Positions 31,744 through 32,857 of a stretch of DNA of 32,857 bases are shown piece by piece; positions within the stretch are counted from its first letter, which is position 1, and each line of letters begins with the position of its first letter. The stretch is taken from assembly GCF_000348925.1 (NCBI RefSeq), contig NZ_AODQ01000042.1, forward strand, positions 1 through 32,857, in the 5' to 3' direction. This DNA is from Cesiribacter andamanensis AMV16. Lineage in GTDB: Bacteria > Bacteroidota > Bacteroidia > Cytophagales > Cyclobacteriaceae. A program made the position numbers and the translations under genes. The notes beneath the pieces are model-generated. The model did not search any database, was not told where the DNA came from, and was given only the letters and a program-made list of their open reading frames with translations.

Positions 31744-32857
31744 CTATACATGGCTGCCGGCAATCCAGGCGGTAGTCCAGGCGGCCTGAAAATTAAAGCC
31801 CCCAGTAATACCATCAATGTCCAGCACCTCTCCTGCAAAAAACACCCCCGGCAGTACACGGCTTTCCATGGTCTGGGGGTTAATGCTGCTCAGGCGTATG
31901 CCACCGCAGGTCACAAATTCTTCCTTGAAGGTTGTTTTGCCCGCCACCGTATGACGGTCCCGGTAAAGCACTTCCAGCAGTCGATTCAGGGATTTCTTGC
32001 CAAGCTCCAGCCAGCGCTCCTCCTCGCCAATTCCTGCTTTTTGGCACAGATGCACCCACAGACGGCTAGGCAGGTCAAACAGGGGGTATTTATGCACTTT
32101 TTGCTTGGGGTTGGCCAGTCCGTAGCGCTGCAGCTGCTGGCGCAGGGCTTCTTCTTCCGCCACGGTTACCCACCGTAGCTGAATGGCGAAGTGATAGTTC
32201 TGCTGCTGGATCCAGCGGGCACCAAAGGCAGAAAGCTTTAAAATGGCCGGCCCGCTTAATCCCCAATGGGTGATGAGCAGCGGGCCCTCGTACACCAGCT
32301 TAGTGGTTTCGATGCGTACCGAGGCCTGGGGCACCGCAATTCCAGCCAATTGGTGCAGGGCCTTATCGGGAATATTGAAGGTAAACAAGCTGGGCACAGG
32401 TTTTTCGATGCTGTGCCCCAGCGCTTCCAGCCAGCGATACGCTTCCTCTTTTGGTGCTCCGCCAGTAGTGATCAGCACGCGGTCGGCCAGTATCTCCTCC
32501 TGCTCCAGCTTAAGCCGGTAGCGTCCATCGGGCAGGCGCTCCAGGCCCTGCACCCCTTTGCCGGTCAGGATGTGGATGCCCAGGCGCTGGGCTTCATTCA
32601 GAAAACAGCTAATGATGGTCTGGGAAGAATTGCTGAGGGGGAACATGCGCCCATCGGCCTCGGTATGCAGCTGCACCCCCCTGGCGGCAAACCACGCTAC
32701 GGTATCCTGAGCCCCAAAGGTCCGGAAGAGCTGTTTGAGCAGTTTTTGTCCGCGGGGATAGGCAGCGGACAGGGCCGTGGGCTGAAAGCAGTGATGGGTC
32801 ACATTGCAGCGCCCACCGCCACTGATCTTTACCTTGGCCAGCAATTTGCTGGTTTTT
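31744..32857 (-). CDS. BaiN/HI0933 (YhiN)-type FAD flavoprotein (partial, N-terminus off the window)
   Basis: An open frame of 371 codons running off the right edge; the first about 30-40 residues with the GxGxxG FAD loop are missing. The visible part starts KTSKLLAKVKISGGGRCNVTH, the family hallmark, followed by FADxxx-like regions: GRMFPLSNSSQTI, VLITTGGAPKEE, PSLFTFNI, ITHWGLSGPAIL, EEFVTCGGIRLSSINPQTMESRVLPGVFFAGEVLDIDGITGGFNFQAAW. The C-terminal GGI and the FAGEVLDIDGxTGGFN FAD-binding segment are intact. The internal start at 32844 is only a TTG inside the conserved motif and is not the true start. The family's biological role is poorly known; one member (BaiN) acts in bile acid dehydroxylation. 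Confidence 0.95.
   Translation of the reverse strand, partial: KTSKLLAKVKISGGGRCNVTHHCFQPTALSAAYPRGQKLLKQLFRTFGAQDTVAWFAARGVQLHTEADGRMFPLSNSSQTIISCFLNEAQRLGIHILTGKGVQGLERLPDGRYRLKLEQEEILADRVLITTGGAPKEEAYRWLEALGHSIEKPVPSLFTFNIPDKALHQLAGIAVPQASVRIETTKLVYEGPLLITHWGLSGPAILKLSAFGARWIQQQNYHFAIQLRWVTVAEEEALRQQLQRYGLANPKQKVHKYPLFDLPSRLWVHLCQKAGIGEEERWLELGKKSLNRLLEVLYRDRHTVAGKTTFKEEFVTCGGIRLSSINPQTMESRVLPGVFFAGEVLDIDGITGGFNFQAAWTTAWIAGSHV

Noticed and set aside
30640-32178. A 512-codon plus-strand frame covering the dehydrogenase and a long tail.
   Set aside because: The first 51 codons precede the conserved MKNITVIGSG start, and the part after 31621 is out of frame with the family, crosses a terminator and is antisense to the BaiN-like gene.

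Overview
This window looks like chromosomal DNA of a Bacteroidota bacterium, most likely of the Cytophagales type. The signs are a TonB-dependent receptor with an N-terminal carboxypeptidase-like domain, a secreted protease with a type IX secretion sorting domain (YPNP...), a PD40/OmpA fusion, signal peptides ending in AQ, and promoters of the Bacteroidota pattern TTG-N19-21-TAnnTTTG. I see no tRNA, rRNA, CRISPR array or transposase. Most genes lie on the minus strand and are tightly packed, with stop/start overlaps.

Layout. 1-1802: a partial DUF2254-type membrane protein and two tandem methionine sulfoxide reductases A, one cytoplasmic and one with an N-terminal membrane or signal segment. 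1931-5651: gyrA followed by an exported TPR protein, closed by a strong terminator. 5764-6846: a barrel-like envelope protein with an odd Cys/His/basic tail. 7117-8274: a plus-strand baeRF7-like protein. 8307-14834: an overlapping minus-strand operon mnmA, lipoprotein, S8 protease, rpe, TonB-dependent receptor. 14984-15534: thioredoxin plus a small conserved protein. 15686-16318: a plus-strand TrpF-like protein that appears to lack its catalytic residues. 16324-20924: SPOR protein, exbB, exbD, tonB-like, folC, trmB, behind a good promoter. 21054-25761: a very large TPR protein followed by a plug-less outer-membrane barrel. 26138-27646: a PD40-OmpA fusion. 27883-28872: an NAPE-PLD-like metallo-hydrolase. 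28873-29321: a gene-free, highly structured stretch that resembles the 5' part of a group II intron. 29322-30566: a flavin amine oxidase-like protein. 30793-31687: a 3-hydroxybutyryl-CoA dehydrogenase with a one-base frameshift near its end. 31744-32857: a partial BaiN/HI0933-type flavoprotein.

The most interesting unit is 18274-27646. ExbB (TolQ-like), ExbD (TolR-like), a TonB/TolA-like protein, a SPOR protein, a giant TPR protein, an outer-membrane barrel and a TolB-plus-Pal-like PD40/OmpA fusion stand next to one another on one strand. Together they contain a counterpart for each part of a Tol-Pal-like trans-envelope machine; this is inference from domain content and synteny. Two reading-frame anomalies (start of tonB at an A7 run; end of the dehydrogenase) need checking against raw reads before being read as biology.
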